From: Armigeres subalbatus
Taxonomy: Eukaryota > Arthropoda > Insecta > Diptera > Culicidae
Length of the DNA stretch: 64,000 nt
Direction: 5' to 3'
NCBI RefSeq assembly: GCF_024139115.2
Contig: NC_085139.1
Location: 13,177,533-13,241,532 of the forward strand
The notes below the pieces were generated by a model that saw only the letters and a program-made list of their open reading frames with translations, was not told the origin of the DNA and did no database searches. This document shows, piece after piece, positions 45,564-56,775 of this stretch. Position numbers and translations under genes: made by a program. The first letter of the stretch is position 1. Each line of letters opens with the position of its first letter.

Positions 45564-45850
45564 GTGGGCCCTCCTCAGCCGTGCGGTAAGACACGCGGCT
45601 ATAAAGCAAGACCATGCTGAGGATGGCTGGGTTCGATTTCCGGTACCGGTCTAGGTAATTTTCAGATTGGAAATTGTCTCGACTTCCCTGGGCATAAAAG
45701 TATTATCGTGTTAGCCTCATGATATACGAATGCAAAAAGGGTAACCTGGCTTTGAAACCTCGCAATTAATAACCGTGGAAGTGCTTAATGAACACTAAGC
45801 TGCGAGGCGGCTCTGTCCCAGTGTGGGGATGAAATGCCAATAAGAAGAAG
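45564..45850 (+). mobile_element. Feilai-like tRNA-derived SINE, full length
   Basis: GTGGGCCCTCCTCAGCCGTG (A box), GGTTCGATTTCCGG (B box) and a tail CCAATAAGAAGAAG. TSD AATTGTTGTTACT (13 bp) is at 45551-45563 and 45851-45863. Confidence 0.92.
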
Positions 45851-45863
45851 AATTGTTGTTACT

Positions 45864-46640
45864 AGCGCTCTACCAATCTATCATCTGATACTGTATTGTG
45901 GTCATAAGTTATTTGAAAAAGGCATTTTAGATTAGGCACTTCACAGCTATATCAATATAATAATATGAATATGTATTATGTTTTACGATAGCCTGTTAGT
46001 TTACAAATTTATATCAGGCGGAGGAGATTGAAATTGTTATTGAAAAGATAATAGCTAGATAATATTTAAGTATTCATTCAATAACTTATATAAGATTGAA
46101 CACAATAAGCCTTAACTAGGATAAAATTTACTCTCCTTTGATCCCAAGGCGCGTTAGACGGCTCCGTCCCCTTACACATCCATACACAGGTATAACAGAC
46201 CCTATCGTGTGCAGCGACCTACACAAGATTCAATCCGTCATCAAAGGTTCGGTCACTCGTTCGGTCGTGTGCTGGAGATGTGAAAATAATAATGTAAAGG
46301 GAACGAGCAATAATAAGTGCAACCATAAATAGTACATAGAGAAGTACCACAGAGTGGGTACAGATTGCATTAGAGGAGGTCGTGGAGCCAAAACAAAGGC
46401 CAAGAAAATTATAATAAAAATGAATATGATAATCCTGCTACGATTGTTTCTCTGAAGCGCTGTATTTGGTCGTGATTTGAATTAGATAAGTGCGTTCCGT
46501 TCTTCGGTGATTGAATGGGCAGTCTGTGATATCGAGTCGAAACTCGGTCACCAGCATCGCCACAGCAGCTTCTAATCAATTATCAATTACGGTGCAGTTC
46601 GGGCTCTTGACGTCAGCTCACGACACATCGGTGCTGTGAA
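45864..46640. other. Upstream flank of the gene at 46874
   Basis: No coding sequence supported. GC content rises after about 46500, as expected for the leader and promoter of the following gene. Confidence 0.4.
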
Positions 46641-46873
46641 GGTAGTACAGTTACTTTCCGCAGTGTTGCAGCTAGCTGGCAGAGTACTGCTCTGGTGACA
46701 AATCAGTCCAAAAGCGACAAAACCGGACTGATCGGTTCCGTTTTTCAGTGTTGTCGTCTGCGTGGCGGCAGGGCACGGTATCAGGTTTCCCGAAACTACC
46801 GCGCGTCAACTGCAGCTGGGGGAAGTGAGTGGTGCGTGGCAGCTATCATCCATTATCACACAATCTAGTCGAC

Positions 46874-47110
46874 ATGTCATCATCTGGAGCGCTGGGAAGC
46901 GGACACAACCTGACGGCCGATCGGGAGTTCCGATACATCGTGCAGTGGTTTAGCGAGTGGAGTGACTTTCAGCGGGAAGATTTTGTACCTGTACTGGCAA
47001 CGTATCTGGCACAAGGGAACCCCAGTGGACCAGTTTACGTGAACGGGATCATAAGCGGAATGGCCAACGTTAGCGGACAGGACAAACCGATGAGTCTGTT
47101 CCAGTGTAGG
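46874..47110 (+). CDS. First coding exon of a C14orf119 / DUF4508-like protein
   Basis: ATG 46874 opens 79 codons up to a donor at GG|GTGAGT (47111). The peptide holds DREFRYIVQWFSEWSDFQRE followed by DFVPVLATYLAQ, the Trp-rich WF.EWS..QR pattern I associate with the C14orf119 family (DUF4508), whose function is not established. The upstream region is GC-rich, fitting a leader. No later exon was found up to 64000, so either the next intron is at least 16.9 kb and runs past the window or the exon is hidden among the repeats. The gene is partial here. Confidence 0.7.
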
Positions 47111-47146
47111 GTGAGTTTTGCATTACTTTTTACATTAACTAGGGTA

Positions 47147-47402
47147 CCCGATCAGGAATGCATAACAAAATTATAACTCAATTCTATCAATTGTTGTTAT
47201 TTAAAACAACGTGTGTTAAAATTAGATAATTCGATAAAAATGTTGATATGAAGTTATCAACCTCTACGGCTAGAGGTATTTTTGATATATTTTTTGTCAT
47301 TTTAACAACTAACCAGACAAATTTATAACACATTTTGTTACAATATTTTTCTGAAATAAATAACTCCCCTTGTTATAATTTTGTTATGCATTATTGATCG
47401 GG
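47147..47402. mobile_element. MITE, 256 bp, TA target duplication
   Basis: TIRs of about 34 bp: CCCGATCAGGAATGCATAAC / CCCGATCAATAATGCATAAC. Flanked by TA at 47145-47146 and 47403-47404. The repeat copy at 7612 shows the unoccupied site CTAGGGTAACGGGAG. Confidence 0.85.
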
Positions 47403-48109
47403 TAACGGGAGGTAATGTTAGCCTAGGATGTAACGTTGGCTCATCACGCAAATTAAAAAATGATTTAATAATAATACATCTTTTTAGAGAGAAACTTATC
47501 ACTACTTCTTTAATTTTAGTTACATTATGCTAGATTCATGCACTTCTTCAAGTGATAAACGCAATAAACTTGCATGGGAAATCACTTTGACTCGGTTTTT
47601 AGCAGCCACTTAAGCAGGCAGGCTGAGCAAGAGTTTTTCCTTTTCCTCATTAAAGGAGTTTTCTAAATGGACTTACCTATTTTCGCACATCAGATGAACG
47701 GATAACAATCGCACTATTTTAGTATTCATATTAAATTCACAATTTTCATTAGTATTGCGACACCAAATTTTGTTTTGACAATATGTGGAATGCTAAAATA
47801 CAGCTTACGATTTTCATTTGAAGTAGCACATTATTATTGCCTACGACTTTTACAAACGATTTATAGTGAATAATGCACCATCCTCTCATGGGCTGTAAAT
47901 TGTAAAAAAAATCCACCACCAGAGCTAAGATTAGAAAAAATTGCCGAACATAAAGTAGATTTCGCTGGAGACATTTGATGCCTTAAATAAGAGATTGTGT
48001 ACAATTATCGTTGTTTTTGACTACTGGGCGTAATAACCAAAAGTAAGCAATGGTGAAATTTTTGTTAGAGCTTACAACGATATATATTACAACGATAAAT
48101 GTGCTCAAC
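47403..48109. other. Intronic sequence with a dispersed-repeat copy
   Basis: 47403-47525 matches the repeat at 7612-8015. The remainder is AT-rich with no recognised gene. Confidence 0.45.
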
Positions 48110-48496
48110 AACGGTAAATGTGATAGCGGGCAGCAGGGACTATGTCCAAGGGCTTGACGATCCCTCCCCAGGCCATCTGCGAGTTGTGGGGCTTGCCTAG
48201 GATGTGGTGGGGTTTGACAGTGGGCCCTGTTAAACCTCTATAAAAAGCTGCATGTATCTGCAAGTAGGCCCCACCAAAGCGATCGTGTGCCGCTAAAAGC
48301 GCACAAGCCCAAGTCCTGGTGTTAGGTGGGACGCTAAACATCCCTGACACGACGGCCCTCCGACGAGACAGGAGGTTTGCGCAGGCCCAATAAGCCGCCT
48401 AGAAAACCAATCATAACGAACAATATAGGAGATAATGCGACTCGATATAATCGGCAAAGACCTAGGCGACGAATACAGGATCACGATTGGAAGCTT

Positions 48497-50705
48497 GGAA
48501 CATGGAATTGCAAGTCGCTAGGTTTCGCAGGTTGCGATGATCTACGATGAATTACATCCCCGCAACTTCGACGTCATGGCGCTGCAGGAGATTTGCTGGA
48601 CAGGACAGAAAGTGTGGAAAACCGGGCATCGAGCGGCTACCTTCTACCAAATCTGTGGCACCACCAACGAGCTGGGAACCGGCTTCATAGTGCTGGGTAA
48701 GATGCGCCAACGCGTGATTGGGTGGCAGCCAATCAACGCAAGGATGTGCAAGCTGATGATTAAAGGCCGTTTCTTCAACTATAGCATCATCAACGTGCAC
48801 TGGCCACACGAAGGGAGACCCGACGACGAGAAAGAAGCGTTCTACGCACAGCTGGAGCAGACATACGATGGATGCCCACTGCGGGACGTTAAAATCGTCA
48901 TCGGTGACATGAACGCACAGGTAGGAAGGGAGGAAATGTATAGACCGGGTCATCGGACCGGATAGTCTGCACACCGTATTGAATGACAACGGACAACGAT
49001 GCATAAACTTTGAAAGCCCTGAGCTTCCCCTCATACAATTTACCCCGGCAGGGCGGCCTAGAGCAGGGTACTCCCACTTCCCTTCGGATTTCGGATGGAC
49101 AAAATGAGAAAAAGGAAAAAATATTTCAAATTTAAAAAAAACCTTATATTCTATCTGACCTTCTCTGCTCCTCCTCACTACGGCACTGGTCGACTCACTG
49201 CTCTCGTTGGGGCCCCTTCGTCGACGACAGCACGGCAGCAGCAGGCAAACTGGTCTCCGCTTTCTTCCTTTTCTTTCGCCTTCTCTCTCTATTCTTCTTC
49301 GTCTGCTTCTTTACACTTTCGACTTCTTCTTTCTCTTCTTCCTGCTTTCGGGCTTTAGGGACTGCCTCCGGCAGCCGTCCTTGACTTTTAGCTAGGGGGA
49401 AGAGCAAGCTCCTTTATCGGATCCCCCTAGCGACGCTGGTGTACAACACCGAACCGACTACTCGCCGTAGTAGGCCCCGGCAGATTCCACAGAATTCTGC
49501 CCCAGACAGTACGCCCCTTTGCACTGCCTGGCTTCGTCCTTCTTGACTGTTAACTGCGGGGGCGAGGAACTCTACTGGCTGAGCCCCCACAGTAAGGACG
49601 GCGGGTGTTCTTGGGATCTTTTGCTAGACCGCCGGGAAGCGAAATTTCTTTTGCGTTTAGCTTCCCACTATGGCGGCGATCCAACACCCTTTTGCACTGC
49701 ACCTTCACAGCACTTAACGTTCCCGAACCACGGCACTTTCGGGGGAACTCCAAATTTTCCACTCCCGACGATGCTGGGAATTAACCATCCAGCCGACGCA
49801 CGCAACTCAAAAACCTACAATTCACTTTTTGCGGACTCAAAACCGGCAGATCCACCGAAACGCGTCTTCACTTGGCCGTGGCCCGTAACTTTTTTTTTTT
49901 TTTCGGGTAAAACGTAGTCTTATGTTTGAGCGCCGCTTTTAGGCCTACGGGAGGAGCTCTGGCGCTAACTTTATTTAAAAACCTATTTAAACAAGCACTA
50001 TAATTTAAATTCAACAAAACAAAACCCTATACAAAACAATGTGAACAAAATTTAATTCAAAAACAAACAAATTAAAATATTCACAATCCACAGTGGTGGT
50101 GTATGTTGCCATATCAAAATAAAACAAAAGCATAATGGGTAGCCAGTTAAAACGACACCAAACTACCCAAAATACACTCGACGACAAGACTAAATAAAAC
50201 GGGTTAATTGTAACTCGCAGGTTACAACTTCGCAGCCTCCCACGGAATGGTAGTCCGAAGCACCTTCTTTCCCCGCAAAAATATCCACAAGGCCACATGG
50301 AGATCACCTAACCAAGAAACGGAAAACCAAATCGACCACGTTCTAATCGACGGTAAATTCTTCTCCGACATCACGAACGTCCGCACCTACCGCAGTGCGA
50401 ATATTGAATCCGACCACTACCTCGTTGCAGTATGCCTGCGCTCAAAACTCTCGACGGTGTACAACACGCGTCAAAGTCGGACGCCGCGGCTTAACATTGG
50501 GCGGCTACAAGACGGTAGTCTAGCCCAAGAATACGCGCAGCAGCTGGAAGTGGCACTTCCAACGGAAGAGCAGCTAGGCGCAGCGTCTCTTGAAGATGGC
50601 TGGAGAGATATTCGATCCGCCATTGGTAGCACCGCAACCGCTGCACTTGGCACGGTGCCCCGGATCAGAGAAACGACTGGTATGACGGCGAATGTGAGCA
50701 GTTAG
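48497..50705 (+). pseudogene. RTE-like endonuclease domain, split by an insertion
   Basis: Motifs in order: TWNC (48499), FDVMALQEICW, NELGTGFIVLG, GRFFNYSIINVHWPHEG, VIGDMNAQVG (48900-48930), then, after the insertion, INFAASHGM (INF before it, AASHGM after), TWRSP, QIDHVLIDG and NIESDHYLV (SDH catalytic motif, about 50407-50430). The residues expected for metal-dependent cleavage are present, but the frame is broken. Confidence 0.82.
49011..50225. mobile_element. Solo-LTR-like insertion, 1215 bp
   Basis: It starts TGAAAGCCCTGAGC and ends CGCAGGTTAC, with AACTT duplicated at 49006-49010 and 50226-50230. Removing it restores the endonuclease reading from INF to AASHGM. The interior has no retroviral-type coding sequence. 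The TG-start, near-CA end (TTACA overlaps the duplication) and 4-5-bp TSD fit a solo LTR; orientation and family are unknown. Confidence 0.65.
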
Positions 50706-50734
50706 TAGAAGAGAAGAATGCAGCATGGGCGAGA

Positions 50735-52627
50735 TTGCTGCAACACCGCACGAGGGCGAACGAGGCACGATATAAACAGGCGCGGAACAGACAAAACTCG
50801 ATTTTCCGGAGGAAAAAGCGCCAGCAGGAAGATCGAGACCGTGAAGAAACGGAACAACTGTACCGCGCTAATAACACACGAAAGTTATATGAGAAGTTAA
50901 ACCGTTCACGTAAGGGCCACGTGCCACAGCCTGATATGTGTAAGGACATAAACGGGAACCTTCTTACAAACGAGCGTGAGGTGATCCAAAGGTGGCGGCA
51001 GCACTACGAAGAACACCTGAATGGCGATGTGGCAGACGAAGATGGCGGTATGGTGATGGACCTGGGAGAACGCGCGCAGGAGATAATTCTACCGGCTCCG
51101 GATCTCCAGGAAATCCAGGAGGAGATTGGCCGGCTGAAGAACAACAAAGCCCCTGGGGTTGACCAACTACCAGGAGAGCTATTTAAACACGGTGGTGAGG
51201 CACTGGCTAGAGCGCTGCACTGGGTCATTACCAAGATTTGGGAGGAGGAAGTTTTGCCGCAGTAGTGGATGGAAGGTGTCGTGTGTCCCATCTACAAAAG
51301 GGGCGATAAGCTGGATTGTAGCAACTACTGCGCAATCACATTGCTGAACGCCGCCTACAAGGTACTCTCCCAAATTCTGTGCCGTCGACTAGCACCAACT
51401 GCAAGGGAGTTCGTGGGGCAGTACCAGGCGGGTTTTATGGGCGAACGCTCCACCACGGACCAGGTGTTCGACATTCGCCAAGTACTGCAGAAATGCCGCG
51501 AATACAACGTGCCCACACATCATCTATTCATCGACTTCAAAGCCGCATATGATACAATCGATCGGGACCAGCTATGGCAGCTAATGCACGAACACGGTTT
51601 TCCGGATAAACTGACACGGTTGATCAAAGCGACGATGGATCGGGTGATGTGCGTAGTTCAAGTTTCAGGGGCATTCTCGAGTCCCTTCGAAACCCGCAGA
51701 GGGTTACGGCAAGGTGATGGTCTTTCGTGTTTGCTATTCAACATCGCTTTGGAAGGTGTAATACGAAGGGCAGGGATTAACACGAGTAGTACAATTTTCA
51801 ATAAGTCCGTCCAGCTATTTGGTTTCGCTGACGACATAGATATTATGGCACGTAACTTTGAGAAGATGGAGGAAGCCTACATCAGACTGAAGAGGGAAGC
51901 TAAGCGGATCGGACTAGTCATCAACACGTCGAAGACGAAGTACATGATAGGAAGAGGTTCAAGAGAAGACAATGTGAGCCACCCACCGCGAGTTTGCATC
52001 GGTGGTGACGAAATCGAGGTGGTAGAAGAATTTGTGTGCTTGGGCTCACTGGTGACTGCCGAAAATGACACCAGCAGAGAAATTCGGAGACGCATAGTGG
52101 CTGGAAATCGTACGTACTTTGGACTCCGCAAGACGCTCCGATCGAATAGAGTTCGCCGCCGTACCAAACTGACAATCTACAAAACGCTAATTAGACCGGT
52201 AGTCCTCTACGGACACGAGACCTGGACGATGCTCGTGGAGGACCAACGCGGAGTTTTCGAAAGGAAAGTGCTGCGTACCATCTATGGTGGGGTGCAGATG
52301 GCGGACGGCACGTGGAGGAGGCGAATGAACCACGAGTTGCATCAGCTGTTGGGAGAACCATCCATCGTTCACACCGCGAAAATCGGACGACTGCGATGGG
52401 CCGGGCACGTAGCCAGAATGTCGGACAGTAACCCGGTGAAAATGGTTCTCGACAACGATCCGACGGGCACAAGAAGGCGAGCTGCGCAGCGGGCAAGTTG
52501 GATCGATCAGGTGGAAGATGACTTGCGGACCCTCCGTAGACTGCGTGGTTGGCGACGTGTAGCCATGGACCGAGCCGAATGGAGAAGACTCTTATATACC
52601 GCACAGGCCACTTCAACCTTAGTCTGA
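50735..52627 (+). pseudogene. RTE-like reverse transcriptase with one in-frame stop
   Basis: A 51265-stop splits one frame: before it the linker ends EEEVLPQ, after it WMEGVVCPIYKRGDKLDCSN. Then ITLLNAAYKVLS, YQAGFMGERSTTDQVF, FIDFKAAYDTIDRDQLW, RRGLRQGDGLSCLLFNIALE, the catalytic FADDID, GLVINTSKTKYM and, at the C-terminus, RLRWAGHVARMSD. Apart from the TAG the 630-codon stretch is open. Confidence 0.88.
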
Positions 52628-52656
52628 ATAAATAAATAAATAATAACGGTAAATGT

Positions 52657-53954
52657 ACTCAACAACGATAAATGTGCTCAACCACAGCAAATTAGGCTAA
52701 GGTTTGAGCCATATACCTCATATCTCTAGTTTTTTTAAATGTGATAAAAAAGTACAAAAAAACATACCTCCTAATATAGACCCAAAACACGCGCGCAGAT
52801 AGATGATAACGCTAAGAAATGGGAAAATGTACCTTTCTGATTACAATCAGGAGGTTTCAATTAAATGATGTTGGTAGAGGTTTTTTTCGGCTTCCTAAAG
52901 TCTGATTTGCAATGACAGACATAGCTTCTGATAACGGAGAGCGGTAAATATTAGAAAGAAGTAAAAAATGAAGCCATAACGAAAAGGAATTACGAAACAA
53001 AGAGGTTTTTGTAAAACTTACATTGAAGAAACAATGTACCAATTGTAGAGCAAGCAGACTAGAAAATATGCAGCTTGATGTGAACTAACTAACGAGTTCA
53101 AACTGTATTGAAATAACAGACAGCCAAGTGAACTTAGATACATGACGACGTTTCAGTTGCGATTGCAAAGAGGCGATAACGTTTCTTCGTCTGCTCAACA
53201 TTGTTGCGATATGGCGTCAGAAAGTGGGTACCAAAATCGGAAGTGGGCATGGGCGCTGACTGAGTTTAGGTTGCAATTTACTATTTGCTTTTCTGCATTA
53301 TTTGGCTCTTTGATCATGGGCGTAAATGCAGATTAATGAAATCTTTTCATCACCTCTCTGTTTGAAAGACTACAGTAAGTTGAATCTATTTTACTAAGTT
53401 TTTCATGACCACTTTGATATTTGGAAATTCCTGCTAAAGAAAGCTTTTTTTGCGAAAACCACGATATGTAATTATCGGACAAAATAATTTTTCCACGTCC
53501 AGATAAGGGAATTAATTTTATTTATGATCGTTTACAATTTTATAAGAATTATGTGAAACTGTATTGAAAAACATGATTTTGGCTCCATAACGATTTACGG
53601 TAAATTAGCCTGACAAATCAACGAAAGATTAAAAAGCATTTATATTCTACGGAATCAATATAATAATGTTCGTTTACAAACAAATGTACGCCTGAATATC
53701 GGACTGTTCTAGCTTGCGATAGGGATGCTAAACGCAAAGGATACTTTGCTTGATTGATTCTCAGCTCCAGAGAGCTTTGCTTCAGGAAGTTGGAGTATGA
53801 ACGAGCAGTGATTATATGCTGATTGGTGAACTAATAATGTTACATGACTAAAAAACAAGTACAATTTCTGAGATTTTAATTGAATGAAGTAATTTTAAGT
53901 AAAATGTTGCACTTCCTGTATAGTCTTAATATTACAACAACATAAAAATTTAAC
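52657..53954. other. Non-coding stretch, nothing recognised
   Basis: AT-rich, probably intronic; no repeat family or gene recognised. Confidence 0.4.
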
Positions 53955-54410
53955 CTTCCTAGTGCATTGGGGTCTATTTTGGCCCAGAGATGATTTAAAA
54001 ACGTTGTAGCTTTGTAATCAAATGAGATAGGACGTTGAAATTTTCTGACTTTTCCTAACTTTTGGAAATGAAAATTTTGGGGTGATAACCAGCTTTCAGC
54101 GACCTCTAGGAACGCCACAACAAAAAAAGTGACACATTGTGCATTAGCGGGTCAAAAATGACCCCAAATTGAATTCGCTCCCAAAAATTCATTTTCGAAC
54201 TGATTCTCAATCTTTTGGAACCAAATTGAAGGTATGGAATCCGCGGATGTCGTTACGGACAGATTTTTGCAATTTGGCCATTCTGGTTCCCAGGAATCGA
54301 TTTTGAAGGAACATAGATTCTTAGGCCAATTTTTGGCGTGATCTCTTGCCTTTCGAAGGGTGATTTTGGAAATGCTCATAAATTTGCGTAGCAATAATCC
54401 CAATAGAATG

Positions 54411-55245
54411 TAGCCATTGTCCATTTCCATGGATCAATACAATTCCTGATTATTTCACGGTCCAGTGTCCCTCCGGGAGACCCGGAACATCCGTAGAAGT
54501 GGTCAATTCATTGAACTCATCCTAGAAGAGCGCGGTTTTTTCCAAAGCTTTTCATTATCGAACGCTGAGTAACAAATGATTATAGTTACCCATTTTAGTG
54601 GACCTGGGTGGCCACCGGAGGTCCTCCGGAAGATCCGGAACATCCGTAAAAATAATCAATTTATGAAACTTATCATAGAAGAGCGCGGTTTTTTTCCAAA
54701 GCTTTTTATTATCGAACTAAAAGTAACAAATGATTATGGTGACCCATTTTGATGGACCTGAGTGGCCACCGGAGTTCCTCCAGAAGATCCGGAACATCCG
54801 TAAAAATGGTCAATTCATGGAACTTATCCTAGAAGTGCGCGTTTTTTTCACAAAGCTTTTCATTATCGTACTTTGAATAACAAATGATTGTGGTGACCCA
54901 TTTTGATGGACCTGTGTGGTCACCGAAGGTCCTCCAGAAGATCTGGAACGTCCGTAAAAGTGGTCAATTTATGAAACTCATCATAGAAGTGTGCGGTTTT
55001 TTCCAAAGCTTTTCCTTATAGTACCTTGAGTAACAAATGATTGTGGGGACCTATTTTGGTGGACCTGGGTGGCCACCGGAGGTCCTCCAGAAGATCCGGA
55101 ACGTCCGTAAAAATGGTCAATTTATGAAACTTATCATAGAAGAGCGCGATTTTTTTTTCAAAGCTTTTTATTATCGAACTACGAGTAACAAATGATTATG
55201 GTGACCCATTGTGATGGACCTGAGTGGCCACCGGAGTTCCTCCAG
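54411..55245 (+). repeat. Left-arm tandem repeats (about 153-bp unit)
   Basis: Five units plus a partial one. Each contains CATCCGTA, GGTCAATT(C/T)ATG, GAGCGCGGTTTTTT, AAAGCTTTTCATTATCGAAC, AACAAATGATTATGGTGACC and GTGGCCACCGGAGGTCCTCC. Confidence 0.85.
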
Positions 55246-56191
55246 GGGGCCGTCCAGAAACCACGTGGTCATATAGGGGGGGAGGGGGGGGTTTGGAAAA
55301 TGACCACGATAAGCCACATGGGGGGAGGGGGGGTGTTGCTCTCGAACCACGTGGTTTTTTTTTAACACGAAAATTTTTGGTAAATAACAATAGCGGTGTA
55401 AAAAATACAAATCATCAAAATTTAATGATTTAATCATTAAACGCAAAGCGCATCTTAGGGCCGATGCCCACGTAGCGTCTTTTCAATTCAGTGTTAAAAT
55501 GAATTTAAGCATCGAGAAAACCCGGTAACGCAGCGTCGGTCGCAACGCCGATGCATATCTGAGTTATTTGGCCAACTTAGCTTTAGATCCTATTTCCATA
55601 AAAAAAAAAATAAACGAAAAAGCAGGTTGCGTTTCAGTCTCAATTTTCACAAAAAAAAAAGGAAAAAATATTTTCTAAAAATTCCGCCGCAGATGGTCTT
55701 CGGCATCACGCCGCCGACACGTTTGCATCAGCGGCCTACAGCTACAATTTTGAAAACTGTTTATGTTGTACAATAATTCAAGAAAAATCTTCAAAAGAAT
55801 GTCTTGTGGATATTCAGGAAAAATCCAGTAAAAAAATTTCCTGTAAAAACTTTGACCTTACTTCATACAATCCTGATAAAGTGCTAGCATTCAGAATGTT
55901 TTTTGAACAATTCTCTCTGGAAAATTTTGCTACAAATTGGTCATGAAAAAAAAACAAAATATCGCCAGTGTAAATGCCGAAAAAAATTCCATGTGAATTC
56001 TGTCTGAAAATTCAAAACAGTCTCGTGGGAAATACATATAATTTTTGGTGGAAAAAAATGTTCATATTTTCATATTTTTTTTACATTCTAATGAATTTCT
56101 TCGACAAGTTCTTCCGAATCTTCACCAGAAATTCTATTTCATTTCCAAAATAAGTTTTTCGAGCATTTTAGGGAGTGCACTTCAAAATGTT

Positions 56192-56484
56192 CAATCAAAG
56201 GTAATTGCCTATTTCCGGGGATTAAACCACCCGACTTGGACGTTAATTTACAATGTTATGAAAACTCATATGTGGATATGTACGTTATGTGGAAGATATT
56301 AATTTGGAAAATGTATTGGAGGTAACCACTTTCCCTTCGATGGGACTCGAACCCATGACCCTACAGTACCCTACTGTAGGGTCATGGGTTCGAGTCCCAT
56401 CGAAGGGAAAGTGGTTACCTCCAATACATTTTCCAAATCAATATCTTCCACATAACGTACATATTCACATATGAGTTTTCATAA
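56192..56484. mobile_element. Inverted dimer of the tRNA-headed repeat, 14-bp TSD
   Basis: The sequence from about 56255 to 56369 is followed by its own reverse complement to 56484, giving arms of about 112 bp around ACAGTACCCTACTGT with only a couple of mismatches. CACTTCAAAATGTT flanks the whole unit at 56178-56191 and 56485-56498. Confidence 0.85.
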
Positions 56485-56498
56485 CACTTCAAAATGTT

Positions 56499-56775
56499 TA
56501 GTCTCCAGTTAGCCTTACGAGCAAAGGCATAGGATTGCCAATCCGGAGATGACGAGTTCGATTCTCGTTCCTGTCTAGGATGTTTTCGGGTGTCAAACAT
56601 TGTCGACACCCTAGGTATAATGTATCCTTCGTACTTGCTACACAAGATATATAATCGTACAATTGCTGGCATTTAAAACTTTCAATTTATAACTGAGGAA
56701 ATGCTAATAGAATAAACTAAGTTGAAAAGCAGACCAACTTCCAGTTGGAATATGGAGCCATAGAAGAAGAAGAAG
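56499..56775 (+). mobile_element. Second tRNA-derived SINE family
   Basis: TAGTCTCCAGTTAGCC..., an anticodon-loop-like GGATTGCCAATCC, a B box GAGTTCGATTCTCG, then a tRNA-unrelated body and a GAAGAAGAAG tail like that of Feilai. A relative is at 27788-27900. Confidence 0.75.

Larger units (their letters stand above)
48122..52644 (+). mobile_element. RTE-like non-LTR retrotransposon, near full length, 12-bp TSD
   Basis: TSD AACGGTAAATGT is at 48110-48121 and 52645-52656. The 5' part (48122-48480) is non-coding, then endonuclease, a long linker and RT, ending with an AAT/AAAT simple tail. A 1.2-kb insertion (49011-50225) splits the endonuclease. The reading has a frame change near 48530, another near 48960, one near 50700, and an in-frame TAG at 51263-51265. 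Clade naming rests on the look of the endonuclease and the WAGHVARM tail and is tentative. Confidence 0.88.

Noticed and set aside
49519..49917. 132-residue ORF within the solo-LTR-like insertion
   Set aside because: Composition follows the GC-rich LTR sequence; no domain recognised.
54411..55245. CRISPR-like array of regular repeats
   Set aside because: The whole 153-bp unit repeats with gradual divergence and no unique spacers; the organism is an animal.
55171..55446. Proline- or glycine-rich ORFs on both strands
   Set aside because: They are translations of the G-run TIR of the 4.4-kb element.
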